A stretch of DNA of 64,000 bases from assembly GCF_900411315.1 (NCBI RefSeq), contig NZ_LS990887.1:1898268-1962267 (forward strand). Direction: 5' to 3'. Both the position numbers and the translations under genes were made by a program. Below, in pieces: positions 1 through 12,856 of this stretch. Below the pieces are notes generated by a model. That model had not been told where the DNA came from. It ran no database searches and worked only from the letters and a program-made list of their open reading frames with translations. This stretch comes from Corynebacterium senegalense. GTDB lineage: Bacteria > Actinomycetota > Actinomycetes > Mycobacteriales > Mycobacteriaceae. Numbering within the stretch: the first letter of the stretch is position 1; every line of letters starts with the position of its first letter.

Positions 1-190
1 GCCGGGGCGCCGCCGCTCGGGGGGGAGGCGCGGCCGCCACCCCCCCCCCGGACCTCGCCGGGGGCGCCGGGTCCTACCCCCCCGCCGTCTGCGCCCGCGG
101 CGCGCACGTCGACCCGGCCGCGGCCGCCTCGTGCGCGGGCGGGGCCGCCGGGCGGCCGGGCGGGGGGGGGGCCCCGGGGGGGGCGGGCGG
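1..190. other. Low-complexity G/C homopolymer stretch at window edge
   Basis: This edge contains several uninterrupted G or C runs of seven to ten bases, far more than elsewhere in the window. It coincides with loss of family-like sequence in the gene read on the minus strand. It looks like low-quality sequence at a contig end rather than a biological repeat. Confidence 0.5.
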
Positions 191-1138
191 GCCGGAGGCG
201 ATCCAGCCGCCCGAATTGACGGTGGCCCAGCCCGCGACGGGCAGCCGGGAGACCTGGCAGGCGAAGAAGGCGGCGGCGACGTGGTCGATGTCCGCGAAGC
301 GGTCGAAGATGACGGGGGTGTAGAACCCGGAGCCCGCGGCGAGTTCGGTGAGGGAGTCGTCGAGCGCGCTGACCTCGAGAGAGCCGGTGCCTCCGCCGTT
401 GACGAACTCGAGGTCGGCGACCTCCCGGGCGGCGGCGACGCACTCGGCGCGGCGCGGGGCGAGCTGGCGCATGGAGCTGCTCCGCAGCCAGCGCTTGGCG
501 GCCCCGGCCACTCCCGGCTCGGCGTCGGCGACGGAGGCGACCTGCCCCTCGTAGCCCATCATGCCCACCAGGCGCAGCTGGGGGCGGCGGGCGATTTCGC
601 GGGCGAGGGCGGAGGTCTGCTCCGGAGTGCGGATGGGGGAGCGGCGCGGTCCGATCGCGGCGCCGGGCAGGTGGAGGGCGCAGTCGATGTCGATGGCCAC
701 GCGCACCGGGGCGGCGGCCGCGGCGACCGAGCAGATGAGGTCGAGGTGCTCGACCGCGTCGACCATCAGCGTGACCGCCGCGCCCAGCTGCCCGTCGCCG
801 GCGAGCTCCCGCACGGCGGGCCTGTTCACGCTGGGGTAGGCGACGAGGATGTCGTCGAAGCCTTCCCGGGCGAGGTGGAGGGCCTCCGGCACGCTGTACG
901 CGAGGACGCCGCGGTAGCCCTCGTGGCTGAGGGCGCGGCGCAGCGCGGCGACGCTGCGCAGCGACTTGGAGGCCACCCGGATGGGCAGTCCGAGCGCGCG
1001 GGAGCGCATCCGCCGCGCGTTGTGGTCGAAGCCGGCGACGTCGACTGCGGCGCAGGGGGCGGTGAGCTCCTCGGCGTCGATGAGCTGGGAGATCGCCCCG
1101 CGCACGTGCGGGGCGGGGGTGGTGCGTACGGTCGGCAT
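74..1138 (-). CDS. PLP-dependent amino acid deaminase/aldolase (D-threonine aldolase/DSD1-like), 3' end degraded
   Basis: The readable part resembles fold-III PLP enzymes of the D-threonine aldolase/D-serine dehydratase type. It shows a KSLRS segment near residue 58 that fits the lysine acceptor region, a conserved MGYEGQ stretch and a glycine-rich NGGGTGS phosphate-binding loop. The ATG at 1138 is preferred over a GTG two codons upstream because a TAATAT -10 box ends six bases before it, which suggests a leaderless message. After the GGWIASGP stretch (about position 200) the protein becomes proline/alanine-rich and unlike the family, while the DNA turns into long G and C runs. I infer that the true C-terminus is lost to sequence error or continues off the left edge. 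The substrate is unknown. Confidence 0.7.
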   Translation of the reverse strand: MPTVRTTPAPHVRGAISQLIDAEELTAPCAAVDVAGFDHNARRMRSRALGLPIRVASKSLRSVAALRRALSHEGYRGVLAYSVPEALHLAREGFDDILVAYPSVNRPAVRELAGDGQLGAAVTLMVDAVEHLDLICSVAAAAAPVRVAIDIDCALHLPGAAIGPRRSPIRTPEQTSALAREIARRPQLRLVGMMGYEGQVASVADAEPGVAGAAKRWLRSSSMRQLAPRRAECVAAAREVADLEFVNGGGTGSLEVSALDDSLTELAAGSGFYTPVIFDRFADIDHVAAAFFACQVSRLPVAGWATVNSGGWIASGPPAPPGAPPPPGRPAAPPAHEAAAAGSTCAPRAQTAGG

Positions 1139-1186
1139 ACGCACATATTAGTAAGCGGAAACTATCCTCGTGGCATCTTCGGCGGG

Positions 1187-1566
1187 CTATTGCCTGTTGA
1201 TCATCATGTACGCGACGCGCTGCATGTGGTTCCACAGCTGCGCCCGCGCGTCGACGGGCAACTCCTCCTCGCCGAACTGGGCGAACGAGCGCTCCATCAG
1301 CTCGAGCCAGCGCTCCGCCTCCGGCATGCCGATGCTGAAGGGGAAGTGCCGCTTGCGCAGCATGGGCCGGCCCCGCTCTGCCTGGAAGGTGTGCGGCCCG
1401 CCCCAGTACTGCACGAGGAACCAGCGCAGGCGGTTCTCTGCGCCCTCCCAGTCGTCGGCCGGGTACATCGGCCCGAGCAGGTCGTCGGTCTTGACCTGCT
1501 CGTAGAAGCCGTGGACGAGGCGGCGGAAGAAGTCCTCGCCCAGTTCGTCGTAGAGGCTCGGGCCCA

Positions 1567-1567
<1 letters not shown>
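1187..1567 (-). CDS. glbO: Group II truncated haemoglobin (trHbO)
   Basis: This 126-residue protein has the size and signature of group II truncated globins. It has an N-terminal YDELG-type helix, a Tyr in the B10 region (HGFYEQV), a CD-loop YPADDW segment, the proximal histidine in RKRHFPF, and tryptophans in QYWGG and the later helix. Such globins bind haem and O2 and are linked to oxygen handling or NO/peroxide defence near the membrane; the role here is inferred from family. The ATG at 1567 overlaps the pepN stop in TGATG, so it is probably translated by coupling to pepN. A longer frame extends upstream but only overlaps pepN out of frame. A pepN-glbO neighbourhood is also found in mycobacteria. 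Confidence 0.9.
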
Positions 1568-3957
<2,390 letters not shown>

Positions 3958-3964
3958 ACCCACC

Positions 3965-3994
3965 AATCTACCCGCCCCGGAATTTGTCTATCGT
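3965..3994. promoter_or_regulatory. Back-to-back -10 boxes of pepN and the DsbA-like gene
   Basis: TAGATT (minus strand, 3965-3970) and TATCGT (plus strand, 3989-3994) each end seven bases from the pepN and DsbA-like start codons. Both genes would therefore be transcribed divergently as leaderless mRNAs from overlapping promoters. No clear -35 boxes were identified. Confidence 0.5.
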
Positions 3995-4001
3995 GGGGTG
4001 C

Positions 4002-4622
4002 ATGACTGAGAAAGTGACGTTCTGGTTCGACGTATCCTGCCCCTTCTGCTGGCAAACCTCCCGCTGGATGAAGGAGGTGGAGAAGGTCCGCGACGTGGAG
4101 ATCGAATGGGTGCCCATGTCATTGTCCGTGCTCAACGAGGGCGCCGACATCCCCGAGGACTACGCCAAGGCGATGGAGGCGAACTGGGGCCCCGCCCGCG
4201 TCTTTGCCAAGGTCAAGGCCGAGCAGCCCGACAAGGTTGACGAGCTCTACACCGCGATGGGCACCCTCGTCCACGCCCGGGGCAACGGCGGGCGCAAGGG
4301 CTACGGCGCCTACGACGACATCATCGCCGCGGCCCTCGAGGAGGTGGGCCTGCCCGCCACCTACGCCGAGGTCGCCGCCACCGGCGAGGTCGACGACCTG
4401 CTGCGCGGCTACCACGCCACCGCCATGGACGAGGTGGGCAACGACGTGGGCACCCCGGTGGTGAAGCTGGGCGAGACCGCGTTCTTCGGGCCCGTCATCA
4501 CGCGCGTGCCCACCGGCGAGGAGGCCGGGGAGCTGTTCGACCACGCCGTGGGACTGGCCAACTACCCCTACTTCTTCGAGCTGAAGCGCTCGCGCACGGA
4601 GGACCCGCAGGTGCAGCCGTAG
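4002..4622 (+). CDS. DsbA-fold mycothiol-dependent reductase (Rv2466c-like)
   Basis: This 206-residue thioredoxin-fold protein carries CPFC at about residues 13-16 (FDVSCPFCW), a DVGTPVV cis-Pro loop and the C-terminal motif YPYFFELKRSRTEDPQ. These features match M. tuberculosis Rv2466c, a mycothiol-dependent nitroreductase/disulfide reductase, closely along the length (compared from memory). There is no signal peptide, so it should act in the cytosol with mycothiol or mycoredoxin as partner. The ATG at 4002 sits seven bases after the -10 box; a further in-frame upstream start is not needed. Its position next to pepN is also conserved in mycobacteria. The physiological substrate is unknown. 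Confidence 0.88.
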   Translation: MTEKVTFWFDVSCPFCWQTSRWMKEVEKVRDVEIEWVPMSLSVLNEGADIPEDYAKAMEANWGPARVFAKVKAEQPDKVDELYTAMGTLVHARGNGGRKGYGAYDDIIAAALEEVGLPATYAEVAATGEVDDLLRGYHATAMDEVGNDVGTPVVKLGETAFFGPVITRVPTGEEAGELFDHAVGLANYPYFFELKRSRTEDPQVQP

Positions 4623-4645
4623 TGCCTGCTTCGTGACGAGACCCT

Positions 4646-4764
4646 GAAGACCTCAGCGTGTGTGCGCGCCCGAAAAGCGCGCGGAAGTGCGCTGAGGTCT
4701 TCGCGCGGAAGACCTCAGAGCGAAAAACAGGGCGAAACAGCCCCGAAAACTCGCTGAGGTCTTC
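4646..4764. repeat. Tandem pair of 57-bp hairpin units
   Basis: Two units of exactly 57 bases lie at 4646-4702 and 4708-4764, separated by five bases. Each begins with GAAGACCTCAG and ends with CGCTGAGGTCTTC, so each folds into a stem of at least 11 bp. The interiors differ, but both contain a CGAAAA-type segment. The first unit has an extra G/C-rich inner stem (GCGCGC and its complement). The array sits after the DsbA-like gene and before the rpiB promoter. It could be a transcription attenuator or a REP-like palindromic element. Confidence 0.7.
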
Positions 4765-4821
4765 CGCAGTAGCCAGGGTCTCCGGCGCGAGCCCGCGCGC
4801 CGCCCACGTACACTGAAAACC

Positions 4822-5295
4822 ATGCGTATTTACCTTGGAGCAGACCACGCCGGATTCGAGCGCAAGAACCAGATCGCCGAGCACCTGACGTCGCAGGGCC
4901 ACGAGGTCATCGACTGCGGCGCCCACGAGTACGACGCCGCCGACGACTACCCCGCGTTCTGCATCGCCGCCGCGGAGAAGACCGTCGCCGACCCGGGCTC
5001 CTTGGGCATCGTGCTCGGCGGCTCCGGCAACGGCGAGCAGATCGCCGCGAACAAGGTCAAGGGCGCGCGCTGCGCCCTGGCGTGGTCCGAGGAGACCGCG
5101 CGCCTCGCCCGCGAGCACAACAACGCCCAGCTCATCGGCATCGGCGGGCGCATGCACTCCCAGGAGGAGGCGCTGCGCATCGTCGACGCCTTCATCGGCC
5201 AGGAGTGGAGCGGGGAGGAGCGCCACCAGCGCCGCATCGACATCCTCGCGAAGTACGAGGAGACCGGGGTCGCCCCCGAGGTCCCGGGCGCCTAG
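4822..5295 (+). CDS. rpiB: Ribose-5-phosphate isomerase B
   Basis: This 157-residue RpiB interconverts ribulose-5-phosphate and ribose-5-phosphate in the non-oxidative pentose phosphate pathway. It opens with the diagnostic YLGADHAGFE strand, whose Asp/His are active-site residues. The proton-transfer region is LGGSGNGEQIAANK; the base position has Ser, as in actinobacterial RpiB enzymes, rather than the Cys of E. coli RpiB. A TACACT box (4809-4814) lies seven bases before the ATG, so the message is probably leaderless. The stop codon abuts that of the convergent glycosyltransferase gene. Confidence 0.95.
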   Translation: MRIYLGADHAGFERKNQIAEHLTSQGHEVIDCGAHEYDAADDYPAFCIAAAEKTVADPGSLGIVLGGSGNGEQIAANKVKGARCALAWSEETARLAREHNNAQLIGIGGRMHSQEEALRIVDAFIGQEWSGEERHQRRIDILAKYEETGVAPEVPGA

Positions 5296-6405
5296 CTACC
5301 AGCCGGCGAAGAGGCGCTCGAGGCGCTGGGGGGCGTCGAGAAGCGTGAGCCCGAGAAGCTGCCCGCGCGAGCGCACGCTTGGCGACGTCAGAGCCCGCGC
5401 CCTCGCCGTCGCCACCTCCGTGCCGTCCGCGCACACGTGGTGCCGGTCGGTGGCCCGCCGGTAAAACACATCCGCGTCCTGCAGCGCCCACGGTTGGCGC
5501 AGCCCGACGCGGATTCTTTCGTTCGCGGGCGCGCCGGCGACCACGCGCGGGTCGGCGGCGAAGAGGCCGGGCACGGCGGGGACGTAGACGCGTGCGTCGA
5601 TGCGCAGCCAGGAGGCGATGACCGCCTCGAGCGCGCCGGGCTGCGGGAACTCAGCCGCCACGACGGCGACGTCGGCGGTGTCGAAGACGACGCCGGCCGG
5701 GCGAGCCAGGGGGTGGGTGACGCGCCTGGCCAGCGCCAGCGTCTCGACGTTTTTCACCCGTGCCTCCTCCGCGGTGTCCGGGTGGCGGGCGCCGAAGTCC
5801 GTCTCCGGGTGCACCGCCACCGCGGCGGGCTCGTGGACGAACTCGGCGCCGGCGTTCCAGGCCCGCCAGCCAAATTCCCAGTCCTCGCCGCCGTAGCCGA
5901 CGAAAGACGCGTCGAAGCCGCCGACGTGGCGGAAGAAGGTCGCCGAGCAGGCCAGAGCGGCGGAGATGATGAAGCGCCAGGAGGTGTCGTCGGCGCGGGA
6001 GAGGTGGTCGGTGCGGGTCCAGGCGTCGGCAAGCCACTGGGGCTCTGAGCGGTCCGGGCCGGTGAGCCGGCTGCCCACGACGAGCGCGCGGCGGTTGCGC
6101 TGGATGTGCGGCACGACCGCTCGCAGGAAGCCGGGCTCGGGCAGCGTGTCGCCGTCGAAGAAGACGAGCACCTCGCCGGTGGCCGCCGCGGCGCCGAGGT
6201 TGCGGGCTGCGGCGGCGCGGAACCCCTGGTCCTCCTGCGCCACCACGCGCACGCCGGGCAGAGAGGGGACGATGTCGGAGCCGTCGTCGGCGACGATGAT
6301 CTCCACCCGCCCGGGGTAGTCCTGCGCCCGCACCGCCGCGACGACCCCGGCCAGCGCGGAGTGGTTGTTGTAGTGCGGGATGACCACGCTCACATCAGGC
6401 CACAC
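5296..6405 (-). CDS. Family 2 glycosyltransferase with galactosyltransferase-type C motif
   Basis: This 369-residue protein has a GT-A (GT2) domain in its first ~220 residues: VVIPHYNN at the start, the ADDGS motif near 39-43, the metal-binding DGD at 84-86, and VGGFD...GYGGED at 161-175, the motif of Glyco_transf_7C domains. About 140 C-terminal residues after the GT2 domain match nothing I recognise. The GTG at 6405 is supported by GAAGGAG eight bases upstream; a longer reading frame lacks family sequence. It overlaps the preceding gene by 16 bases and is the last gene of the leftward glycan operon. No membrane segment is visible, so it probably acts in the cytosol. Donor and acceptor are unknown. 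Confidence 0.82.
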   Translation of the reverse strand: MWPDVSVVIPHYNNHSALAGVVAAVRAQDYPGRVEIIVADDGSDIVPSLPGVRVVAQEDQGFRAAAARNLGAAAATGEVLVFFDGDTLPEPGFLRAVVPHIQRNRRALVVGSRLTGPDRSEPQWLADAWTRTDHLSRADDTSWRFIISAALACSATFFRHVGGFDASFVGYGGEDWEFGWRAWNAGAEFVHEPAAVAVHPETDFGARHPDTAEEARVKNVETLALARRVTHPLARPAGVVFDTADVAVVAAEFPQPGALEAVIASWLRIDARVYVPAVPGLFAADPRVVAGAPANERIRVGLRQPWALQDADVFYRRATDRHHVCADGTEVATARARALTSPSVRSRGQLLGLTLLDAPQRLERLFAGW

Positions 6406-7316
6406 GCCGCCCACTCCTTCTTCCAGGCCGCTGCGACATCTGCCCAACCCCAGCTCGGCGGCTCGAGCACGCGGGGCTCGAACGTATCGACGGCCTCCCG
6501 CCACGCCCCGTCGCGCACGAGCGTGATGCGCCCGGGCAACCAGCGGTCGATCTCGCGGGTGTAAGGCGAGTCGCTGGCCAGGACGGTGCGCCCGGCGCCG
6601 AGCCAGGTCATGAGCGAGCCCGAGGCGGAGAAGTGGCGGTGGGCGCAGACGGGGATCGCGGTGCGGGCCATCTCGCGGGCGAGGTCGGCGTCGCTGAGCC
6701 AGCCGGTGATCTCGGCGTGCTCGGCGAGCCCAGCCGCCCACTCCTCGTGACCCGCAGACACCCCGCCGAGGAAGCGCAGCCGGTAGCCGGTGCCGCGCAG
6801 GGCGGCGATGAGGTCCTCGTGGCCCTTGCCGGGGTAGATGAAGCCCAGGATGCCCACGGTGTTCGGCTCGGGGGCGAAGGGGGCGGGCGCGTCGACGCGC
6901 GGGATGGGCAGGCGGATCACGGACACGGGCGTCGCAAGGCCGTCGAAGGCGTCCACAGCGCCGAAGAAGGAAGCCTCGTGCTCCGAGTTCACCGCGGCGA
7001 GGGTGGCGGCGGCGGTGAGGCGTCGATAGGCGGGCGCGCGGCGCGCGAACCTCTCGGAGCCCTCCTCGGGCTGGGGGATGTCGTGCAGGCTCAGCGAGAA
7101 AGGGCGGTTCCCGAGCCGGGCGAGGAGGGCGTCGACCGCGGCGTCAGGCGTGGTGCCGAAGAGGTGGTCGGTGAACGTGACGTGGACCGGGCCGTCGGGC
7201 AGCGCGGTGTCTGCGAAGGTCTCCTCGCGCACCACCTCCGCGCCCAGTTCGCCCGCCAGGGAACGGGCGTAGGCGGTCACGCCGTGGCCGTCGGGTCCGA
7301 CGATGAGGTGGATCAC
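6390..7316 (-). CDS. Glycosyltransferase, GT4/GT-B-like
   Basis: This 308-residue protein begins with a Rossmann-like strand and glycine loop (IHLIVGPDGHGV). Its C-terminal half contains the GILGFIYPGKGHEDLI segment and an ASGSLMTWLGAG...SPY region typical of the donor half of GT-B enzymes. The canonical E-x7-E motif is not obvious. The GTG at 7316 forms a GTGA overlap with the stop of the WcbI-like gene, implying translational coupling. It is the middle gene of the leftward arm of the divergent glycan locus. Substrates cannot be assigned from sequence. Confidence 0.72.
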   Translation of the reverse strand: MIHLIVGPDGHGVTAYARSLAGELGAEVVREETFADTALPDGPVHVTFTDHLFGTTPDAAVDALLARLGNRPFSLSLHDIPQPEEGSERFARRAPAYRRLTAAATLAAVNSEHEASFFGAVDAFDGLATPVSVIRLPIPRVDAPAPFAPEPNTVGILGFIYPGKGHEDLIAALRGTGYRLRFLGGVSAGHEEWAAGLAEHAEITGWLSDADLAREMARTAIPVCAHRHFSASGSLMTWLGAGRTVLASDSPYTREIDRWLPGRITLVRDGAWREAVDTFEPRVLEPPSWGWADVAAAWKKEWAACGLM

Positions 7317-8158
7317 GGCATCAGCCCCAGGTTGTCGAGGCGCTCCGCGTGGCGCTCGAGGCCGTGGGCGACGAGCTTCGGGCGGGCGCGGTAGAACTCC
7401 ATCTGCTGCGCGGCGAGGCCGGAGAAGTCGGTGCCGCCCGAGCGGCTCGCCCACGTGCGCCGGCCGGTGACCGTCACACCGAGGGCGGCCGCGGCGTCGG
7501 CGTCGACGGGGGCGTCGAGCTCGCCGAGCATCTCGTAGTCGGGCAGCTCCACGTCGCCCTCGAGGCCGAGCGCCGCGAGCACGGCGCGGGCCTGCACCGC
7601 GAGGGTGTCGTTGTCGGGGTGGTTCACGGTGTGCCACACCGGAACCGTCTCCAGGTGGCCGGAGACAACGACCGTCCCGTGGCGCTGCTCACGGGAGCGG
7701 ATCTGCGCCACCGACATCGCGGCGGCGCGCCGCAGCGCGGCCGGGGAGGGCGCCGCCTCCACCGGCGCGTCGAGGCCCCGGGCGACCGCCGCGAGGATGC
7801 GCAGGTCGTGGTAGGGCACCACGGGCGGGTTAAGCGAGGGGTCGTCGGGGTCGCGGATGATGGCCTGGTAGGGCATGAGGCCGTCGTAGCGCAGCACCGG
7901 CACCAGGACGTGGCGCGCCCCGGCCGGCAGCAGGTCGCGCATCTGCGCCGAGCCGACCGGCAGGCCGCGGTAGTCGTTGCGGATCGGCTGGCTGACCAGG
8001 ACGTCCGTGCGCGCCAGCAGGTCGGTGAACCACCCCATGTCGGCGGCAGTGAGCTCGTGGACCGGGGTGATGCGCTCGGAGGCGAAGTGCCCGGTGGACA
8101 TGAGCAGCCGCCGGGTGGACTCGGCCTGGCAGTTTCCCACGACAGTCAGCGTGCGCAT
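7313..8158 (-). CDS. WcbI-like polysaccharide biosynthesis putative acetyltransferase
   Basis: This 281-residue protein opens with VVGNCQAESTRRLL, the signature of the WcbI family. WcbI in Burkholderia capsule synthesis binds CoA and is thought to acetylate the glycan. Further family-like features are the SQPIRNDYRG segment near residue 55 and the VPVLRYDG strand. There is no signal peptide or membrane helix. The ATG at 8158 lies six bases after a minus-strand TAGATT box (8165-8170), so it should start a leaderless transcript for the three-gene leftward operon. I infer that it decorates the glycan built by the surrounding transferases. Confidence 0.74.
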   Translation of the reverse strand: MRTLTVVGNCQAESTRRLLMSTGHFASERITPVHELTAADMGWFTDLLARTDVLVSQPIRNDYRGLPVGSAQMRDLLPAGARHVLVPVLRYDGLMPYQAIIRDPDDPSLNPPVVPYHDLRILAAVARGLDAPVEAAPSPAALRRAAAMSVAQIRSREQRHGTVVVSGHLETVPVWHTVNHPDNDTLAVQARAVLAALGLEGDVELPDYEMLGELDAPVDADAAAALGVTVTGRRTWASRSGGTDFSGLAAQQMEFYRARPKLVAHGLERHAERLDNLGLMP

Positions 8159-8164
8159 GGGGCC

Positions 8165-8206
8165 AATCTAGCAGTGCGGGCAGACGGATGCAGACTTGTT
8201 TATATT
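8165..8206. promoter_or_regulatory. Divergent promoter of the glycan locus
   Basis: A minus-strand TAGATT box (8165-8170) precedes the WcbI-like ATG by six bases. A plus-strand TATATT box (8201-8206) precedes a GTG start by six bases (or three bases for the GTG one codon earlier). Both arms of the six-gene locus therefore appear to start as leaderless messages from one short intergenic region. No operator palindrome was seen. Confidence 0.55.
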
Positions 8207-8212
8207 GGTGTG

Positions 8213-9178
8213 GTGGCTAACCAGGAAAACACTGTGCGGGTCCTGTCCGTCCCCGCCGAGCACCCCTACACCCGCGCGGTGCGGCCTGCCGGCGCGACGT
8301 ATCTACCGGACCCGGACGTCGACGGGCACTGGTGGCCCCACCCGGCCCTCGAGGCGCCCTACTGGTCGCAACCCCCGGCCGCCGACGTCCTCCACGTCCA
8401 CTTCGGCTACGAGCACCGCAGCCCCGCGCAGGTCGCGGAGCTCGTCGAGGCGCTGCCCGTGCCCCTCGTCGTCACCGTGCACGACCTGGACAACCCCCAC
8501 CTTGCGGACCCGGCCGAGCAGTCCGCCCACCGCGAGCGCGTGCGCCTGCTTGTCGACGCCGCAGCCGCCGTCATCACCCTGACCGATTGCGCCGCCGAGC
8601 GCCTCCGCGCCGAGTTCGGTGCCCGTCGCGTCGAGGTCCTGCCGCACCCGCCGGTCGTGCCCGCCGGGACGCGGGCGCGCCACGGCGGGGGAGCGGGGGT
8701 GTTCCTCAAGTCGCTGCGCTCCAACGTCGTCGCCGATCCGGACTTCTACCTGCGCATCGCCGAGCGCGTGCCCCTGACCGTCTTCGCCCACGACGTCGAC
8801 GCCACCCGCGCGCTGCGCGACGCCCTCCAGGGTCGGCCCGGCATCACGCTCGTCACGCACGACCGCCTCGACGACGCCGACCTCCACGACGTCGTCGGCG
8901 GCCTCGACGTCTGCCTTCTGCCCTACACGCGCGGCACCCACTCCGGCTGGCTGGAGATGTGCCGCGACCTCGGTACCTGCGTCGCCGTGCCGGACGTCGG
9001 CTGCTACGCCGGGCAGGCCGACGGCCCGGCCGCCGTGGAGACCTACGCGGCGGGTGACGGGGAGAGCGCCGCGGGTGCCGTCGCAAAGCTGCTCGCCCGC
9101 GGCCCGCTGCCCCGCGCCGGGCAGCGGCCGGACGTGCGCGCCGCCCACGCCAGGATCTACCGCGAGGTGGTGCGATGA
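8213..9178 (+). CDS. Glycosyltransferase, GT4-like
   Basis: This 321-residue protein has an N-terminal GT-B pattern (DVLHVHFGYEH followed by VVTVHDLDNPH near residues 60-105) and a C-terminal donor-like half (GVFLKSLRSN, LLPYTRGTHSGWLEMCRDLG). It is probably a retaining GT4-type enzyme, although the usual E-x7-E motif is replaced by a THSGW segment. Two adjacent GTG codons (8210 and 8213) could start it; the second is chosen from its distance to TATATT. Its stop overlaps the next start as ATGA. It is the first gene of the rightward arm. Donor and acceptor are unknown. Confidence 0.75.
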   Translation: MANQENTVRVLSVPAEHPYTRAVRPAGATYLPDPDVDGHWWPHPALEAPYWSQPPAADVLHVHFGYEHRSPAQVAELVEALPVPLVVTVHDLDNPHLADPAEQSAHRERVRLLVDAAAAVITLTDCAAERLRAEFGARRVEVLPHPPVVPAGTRARHGGGAGVFLKSLRSNVVADPDFYLRIAERVPLTVFAHDVDATRALRDALQGRPGITLVTHDRLDDADLHDVVGGLDVCLLPYTRGTHSGWLEMCRDLGTCVAVPDVGCYAGQADGPAAVETYAAGDGESAAGAVAKLLARGPLPRAGQRPDVRAAHARIYREVVR

Positions 9179-10274
9179 CGGCAGCGCTTGTCGACGACAC
9201 CCCCACCTCCCGCTCCTCCGGGCTGCGCATCGCTTTCGTCGCGCCCGCCCGCTACCCGGTGCGCGAGCCCTTCGCGGGCGGCCTCGAGGCGTTCTGCCAC
9301 ACCACCGTGCGCGCCCTGCGCGAGGAGGGCCACTCGGTGGACTTCTTCGCCGCGAAGGGCTCGGACGGCAACGTCAAGGACTTCGAGCTGCCCGGCGTCG
9401 ACTGGGGCAGCAACGCCGCGGAGGCGACCGACACCACCTACCCCGCGGGCGGGCGCGAGAAGGAGAACGAGGCCTTCGTCCAGCTGCGCCGCCTCCTGGT
9501 CGGCCGCGGCTACGACGTGGTGCACAACAACAGCCTCAACCCCTTCATGTTCCCCGGCGACCACTCGCCGGAGCCGCTGCCGATGGTGACCACGCTGCAC
9601 ACCCCCGAGCTGCCCGAAGTGGTGCGCGCGGTGCGCGCCGCCGGGGAGGGAGCCGGGCGTTTCGCCGCCGTCAGCCCCGTCACCGCGGACGACTGGGGGA
9701 TCCCGCACCCGATCAGCGTCATCCCCAACGGCGTCAACGTCTCCACCTGGCGGCCCGGCCCCGGGGGCCGCTCCGCCATCTGGTTCGGCCGCCTCGTGCC
9801 GGAGAAGGGCGCCCATCTGGCCATCGAGGCGTGCCGCCTGCTCGGGCTGCCGCTGCTGCTGGCGGGCCGCAAGGGCGACCACGCCTACTTCCAGGCGGAG
9901 ATCGCCCCGCGCCTCGACGGCGGGCGGGTGCGCTGGCTCGGCGAGCTCTCGCACGCGGAGCTGCGCGCGCTCGTCGGCCGCTGCGCCGTCAGCCTGGTCA
10001 CCCCGCGCTGGGAGGAGCCCTTCGGCCTGGTCGCGCTGGAGTCCATGGCGTGCGGCACGCCCGTGGCCGCCTTCGCCCGCGGAGGGCTGGGCGCGCTGCT
10101 TCGCGACGCCCCCGCCGCCCTCGCCGAACCCGACGACGTCGTCTCCCTCGCCCAGGCGGTGCACTCCGCCCTGCACATCAAGCGCCCCGGCGTGCGCGAC
10201 TGGGTGGTGCGCAACTACAGCCTGACGCGCACCGCCCGCCGCTACGCCGAGCTGTACAGGGAGGTGGCCTTCCG

Positions 10275-10278
<4 letters not shown>
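9175..10278 (+). CDS. Family 4 glycosyltransferase
   Basis: This 367-residue GT-B enzyme has the acceptor-side glycine region FAGGLEAF, the strand YDVVHNNSLN, the linker strand IPNGVNVSTW and WFGRLVPEKG at the start of the donor domain. The E-x7-E signature EPFGLVALE lies near 281-289 and is followed by MACGTPVAAF. These features are classical for GT4 enzymes using nucleotide-activated sugars. It overlaps the upstream gene by four bases (ATGA) and the downstream gene by four bases (GTGA), so the three rightward genes are translationally coupled. No membrane segment is visible. Confidence 0.88.

Positions 10279-12856
<2,578 letters not shown>

Noticed and set aside
4646..4764. Hairpin pair considered as a small CRISPR array
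   Set aside because: There are only two units of palindromic arms with no spacer-repeat pattern and no cas gene nearby.
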